Positions 61,458 through 64,000 of a DNA stretch of 64,000 nt are shown here, in pieces. The DNA is taken from NCBI GenBank assembly GCA_964463485.1, contig CAYXDO010000002.1:62001-126000 (forward strand), read 5' to 3'. A program made the translations under genes and the position numbers. The stretch is from CAYXDO01 sp964463485 (GTDB lineage Bacteria > Myxococcota > Kuafuiibacteriia > Kuafuiibacteriales > Kuafuiibacteriaceae). The notes beneath the pieces are model-generated. The model was not told where the DNA came from and ran no database searches. It saw only the letters and a list, made by a program, of their open reading frames with translations. Numbering within the stretch: position 1 is the stretch's first letter; every line of letters begins with the position of its first letter.

Positions 61458-62447
61458 GTGTCGGTCTTCGTCACAGGAGGCACTGGATTCCTTGGCCGGG
61501 CGGTGCTCACGGAGCTCGTGGCTGCGGGTCACGCGGTGCGTGCGCTGGTGCGGAAGGCGCGCCTTCTCCCCACCGGTGTGGAGGGCTTCGAGGGGCGACT
61601 CGATGATGTCGAAGGGCTCTCCAAGGCCCTGAGCGGAGCGGAAGCGGTCGTTCATCTCGCGGGCCTGGTGTCGCGCGATCCGGCGGACGCTGCGCGGATG
61701 TTTCACGTGCACCTCGAGCTGACGCGGGTGTTGCTCGACGCGGCGGAGCGTGCGGGCGTGAGGAGGTTCGTATTGGCCTCGACCTCGGGAACGATCGCGG
61801 TTCGGGAAGCCAAAGAGTCTCGTGCCGCCACCGAGACCGACCGCGCGCCGGTCGAGCTCATCGGCCGTTGGCCGTACTACTTGTCGAAGCGGTACCAGGA
61901 GGAAGAGGTGCTTCGTCGAAATGGTGCGAGTCGAATCGACGCGATCGTCTTGAACCCGAGCCTGTTGCTTGGGCCTGGCGACGAGCGGCTCTCTTCGACG
62001 ACGGACGTGCACAAGGCGCTTCACGGGCGCTTTCCCGCGCTGACCAAGGGCACGATGGCGATCGTCGACGTGCGCGACGTGGCTCCGATCTTCGTGGCTG
62101 CGCTGACCAAAGGGCGACGCGGGGAGCGCTACTTGCTCAACGGCGCGAACCTATCCGTGAGATCGTTCGTCGATCGCGTCGAGAGCGCCGGGGACGTGAC
62201 GCACGTACGTCCCGTGTTGTCTGATCGCTGGGCGCGGGGCAGCACGAAGCTGCTCGAAGGGCTCTGCAAGACCTTCGAGCTCACGCCGCCGGTCGATGCG
62301 ATCAGCGTGGACATGGCGTGTTGTGACTGGTCGTGCTCCTCGAAGAGGGCGGTGCAGGAGCTCGGGTTCAAGGCGAGGGATCTGCAAGTCACGATCAAGG
62401 ACACGGTGCTCGATCTCGAGCGGCGTGGGATGTATCGGCGCACGTGA
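61458..62447 (+). CDS. NAD(P)-dependent epimerase/dehydratase (extended SDR)
   Basis: A protein of 329 residues from a GTG. The Rossmann loop GGTGFLG (7-13), VVHLAGLVSRDPADA, LASTSGTIAV and the catalytic Tyr140-x3-Lys144 in YYLSKR are those of extended SDRs acting on nucleotide-sugars or flavonol-like and steroid substrates. Resembles hopanoid-associated/HpnA-like dehydratases in general plan. The stop overlaps the rsmB start (GTGA). Confidence 0.88.
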   Translation: MSVFVTGGTGFLGRAVLTELVAAGHAVRALVRKARLLPTGVEGFEGRLDDVEGLSKALSGAEAVVHLAGLVSRDPADAARMFHVHLELTRVLLDAAERAGVRRFVLASTSGTIAVREAKESRAATETDRAPVELIGRWPYYLSKRYQEEEVLRRNGASRIDAIVLNPSLLLGPGDERLSSTTDVHKALHGRFPALTKGTMAIVDVRDVAPIFVAALTKGRRGERYLLNGANLSVRSFVDRVESAGDVTHVRPVLSDRWARGSTKLLEGLCKTFELTPPVDAISVDMACCDWSCSSKRAVQELGFKARDLQVTIKDTVLDLERRGMYRRT

Positions 62448-63826
62448 AAAAACGGGGGCGGACGTGGCGGCGCGAGGCGACGGCAACCGTGGCGCCGAGC
62501 ACGGGCTGGATGGGTCGCACGGAAGACCGAGTGCTCGACACACTCGCGGCGATCGAGACCGGCGTGGCGTCGGACGTGGCGCTCGATCGAACGTTTCAGT
62601 CGTCCCGAGACCTCGGTCCGCGAGAGCGCGCGGTGGTGAGCCGCGAGGTCTTCGGCGTGATTCGCGCGCGTCGGAGGATCGACGGAGCGTTGACGCGAGC
62701 TTGTAGCGCTCTCGGTCGGAAGCTCTCCGACCTCGAGCCAGCGATCTCGTCGAGGCTGCGGGTGTTGGCGTGGCTAGCGCTCGAAGGCGCCGACGAGGGG
62801 GCGTTGTCCGAGCGCGATGCCTACGCCCACAAGCGCATCCCTGGTCTGTTCAAGCGCCTGCGCTTCGAAGTCCCGGCAGAGCCGACGGCGCGATCGATCG
62901 CCGAGCTGTATTCTCTGCCCGATTTCTTCGTGAGCAGGGTCGTCTCTTCCCATGGTTTGGCGCGGGCGGAGGTGATCGCCAAGGCGCTCTCGTTGCGAGC
63001 TCCGCTCACGCTGCGCGTGGCGACGCCCTCGGCGAGGTCGATGGTCGCCGAGTCGCTCGAGCGAGAGCTCGGTGCTGCGATCGTCCCCACGTCCTTGTCC
63101 CCCTGGGGTTTGATCGTGCTCGAGGAGAACGCTCCGGTTCGAGCGACACGCACCTTCGAAGAAGGGTTGATCGAGCCGATGGACGAAGGCAGTCAGCTCG
63201 TTGCGTTGGCGGTGGGTGCGAGGCCCGAAGACGCGGTGCTCGACGCGTGCGCGGGCGCCGGTGGCAAGACTCTCGCGCTGGCCTCGATGATGAGTGGCGG
63301 AGGGCGAATCGTCGCGATCGATCCTGACCCAAACAAGATCGAAGAGCTACGACGGCGCGCGCGTCGCGCCAAGCTATCGAACGTCGAAGCGATCGTCGCT
63401 GACCTCCGAGAGCTCCCGGAGGGCCTCGTCGGGCGCTTCGATCGCGTGCTCGTCGACGCGCCGTGCACCGGCAGCGGAACCTGGCGCAGAGCCCCGGACG
63501 CGAGCTGGCGCGTTCACGAGTCGGACCTGGCGAAGCTCGTCACGCTGCAAGCCTCGCTGTTTCATGCTGCCACCCGCGCGGTCAAAGACGACGGCCTCGT
63601 CGTGTTCGCGACGTGCTCGGTGCTCGACGAAGAAAACGAAGTCGTGACTCGCGAGGTGCTGGGTCGCGACGCTTCCTTAGAGCCAGAGAGCTTGGAGCGC
63701 ACGCTCGGACCATCGCTCGGGGCCGAGCTGAAGGCCACCTTCGAAGCCAGGGTCGGGCCAGGGCCTGACGAGCGGGGCCCCGACGGATTCTACTTCGCTG
63801 CGGTTCGAAAACGCGCTCGGCGCTGA
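62444..63826 (+). CDS. rsmB: 16S rRNA m5C methyltransferase (RsmB/Sun family)
   Basis: A protein of 460 residues from a GTG overlapping the upstream stop; an ATG at 62510 is an alternative start nearer the domain. The N-terminal NusB-like domain (EDRVLDTLAAIETG, LGPRERAVVSREVFGV) precedes the SAM domain with DACAGAGGKTLALA, DPDPNKIEEL, motif IV DAPCTGSGTWRR and motif VI FATCSVLDEENE, giving the two catalytic cysteines of m5C enzymes. RsmB methylates C967 of 16S rRNA. Here it is coupled to an epimerase gene and not to fmt/def as in enterics. Confidence 0.92.
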   Translation: MKKRGRTWRREATATVAPSTGWMGRTEDRVLDTLAAIETGVASDVALDRTFQSSRDLGPRERAVVSREVFGVIRARRRIDGALTRACSALGRKLSDLEPAISSRLRVLAWLALEGADEGALSERDAYAHKRIPGLFKRLRFEVPAEPTARSIAELYSLPDFFVSRVVSSHGLARAEVIAKALSLRAPLTLRVATPSARSMVAESLERELGAAIVPTSLSPWGLIVLEENAPVRATRTFEEGLIEPMDEGSQLVALAVGARPEDAVLDACAGAGGKTLALASMMSGGGRIVAIDPDPNKIEELRRRARRAKLSNVEAIVADLRELPEGLVGRFDRVLVDAPCTGSGTWRRAPDASWRVHESDLAKLVTLQASLFHAATRAVKDDGLVVFATCSVLDEENEVVTREVLGRDASLEPESLERTLGPSLGAELKATFEARVGPGPDERGPDGFYFAAVRKRARR

Positions 63827-63839
63827 GGCCCGCTGAGGC

Positions 63840-64000
63840 CTATGCCGAGGTCGATCGCCGGCCAAATGGCGCCAGCGCGAGCATCGCGAGCTTGAGGTGC
63901 TGCAACGCAAACGGGATCCCGATCAGCGTCAAGGCCAGCGACACACCCAGCGTCACGTGGCTGATGAAGATCCAGATGCCCGCGAACACGATCCAAATGA
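63840..64000 (-). CDS. YccF-family inner membrane protein, 5' part outside window
   Basis: The minus strand is open from the right edge to a TAG at 63840-63842. The C-terminal 53 residues show two hydrophobic segments with the YccF/DUF307 tail: TLIGIPFALQHLKLAMLALAPFG, i.e. the TIIGIPfG...LAxxxLxPFG pattern. The gene is convergent with rsmB. Identification rests on this tail. Confidence 0.72.
   Translation of the reverse strand, partial: IWIVFAGIWIFISHVTLGVSLALTLIGIPFALQHLKLAMLALAPFGRRSTSA

Overview
The window reads as chromosomal DNA of a GC-rich, slow-growing member of the Myxococcota, most likely the Polyangia side (Sandaracinus/Polyangium-like). This is inferred from content: many lipobox-bearing exported proteins with Asp/Ala-rich spacers, several Hanks-type Ser/Thr kinases, an FHA protein, a metzincin protease with a MYXO-CTERM-like tail (Gly-Cys-Ser-Cys, hydrophobic helix, basic end), PilT-type ATPases, and families of dispersed GC-rich short repeats. 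Frequent GTG/TTG starts and pervasive antisense open frames fit the high GC. No rRNA, tRNA, CRISPR array, integrase or transposase gene was seen.

Layout. 1-3076: a minus-strand export operon (di-CxxCH protein, lipoprotein, Tat-exported protein running off the left edge). 3179-7808: rhomboid protease, then rhodanese, a helical protein and a PolX-like polymerase whose PHP domain has lost its metal ligands. 8102-21747: lipoproteins of unknown function, a truncated ATPase with a partner nuclease-like gene, Maf/YceF, a HEAT membrane protein, a divergent Hsp70-like/TetR pair, MurB and a serine beta-lactamase-like lipoprotein. 21833-27151: acetyl-CoA synthetase, then two VapBC modules (the first with a broken toxin) on either side of a beta-helix lipoprotein and a small inverted-repeat element. 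27202-36140: a tight minus-strand unit of TPR-kinase, PilT and a HEAT-PilT fusion, followed by oligoribonuclease and a stand-alone MshEN (predicted c-di-GMP binding) protein. 36195-44136: lytic transglycosylase, acetyltransferase, and a heat-shock operon lipoprotein-hemW-hrcA-grpE-dnaK, divergent from an FHA protein.

44123-52140 is the most accessory part: MYXO-CTERM metalloprotease, ABC exporter bracketed by a CACAGAG-type repeat, a pectinacetylesterase-like lipoprotein, an orphan Nif11-type RiPP precursor, and three arrays of tandem repeats in gene-poor DNA. 52352-64000 returns to ordinary content: two tandem paralogous kinases with zinc ribbons and membrane segments, a Bax-inhibitor-1 protein, two Uma2-family genes, a long-chain acyl-CoA ligase, a lipoprotein, an NAD-dependent epimerase overlapping rsmB, and a YccF-type membrane protein cut by the right edge.

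Common themes are surface and envelope biology (about ten lipoproteins, exported hydrolases, cell-wall enzymes), phospho- and probable c-di-GMP signalling linked to twitching ATPases, and protein quality control. The best candidates for something undescribed are the orphan Nif11 precursor beside the repeat arrays, the HEAT-PilT/PilT/kinase unit with the nearby MshEN protein, and the composite repeat arrays around the gene at 51171-51896.
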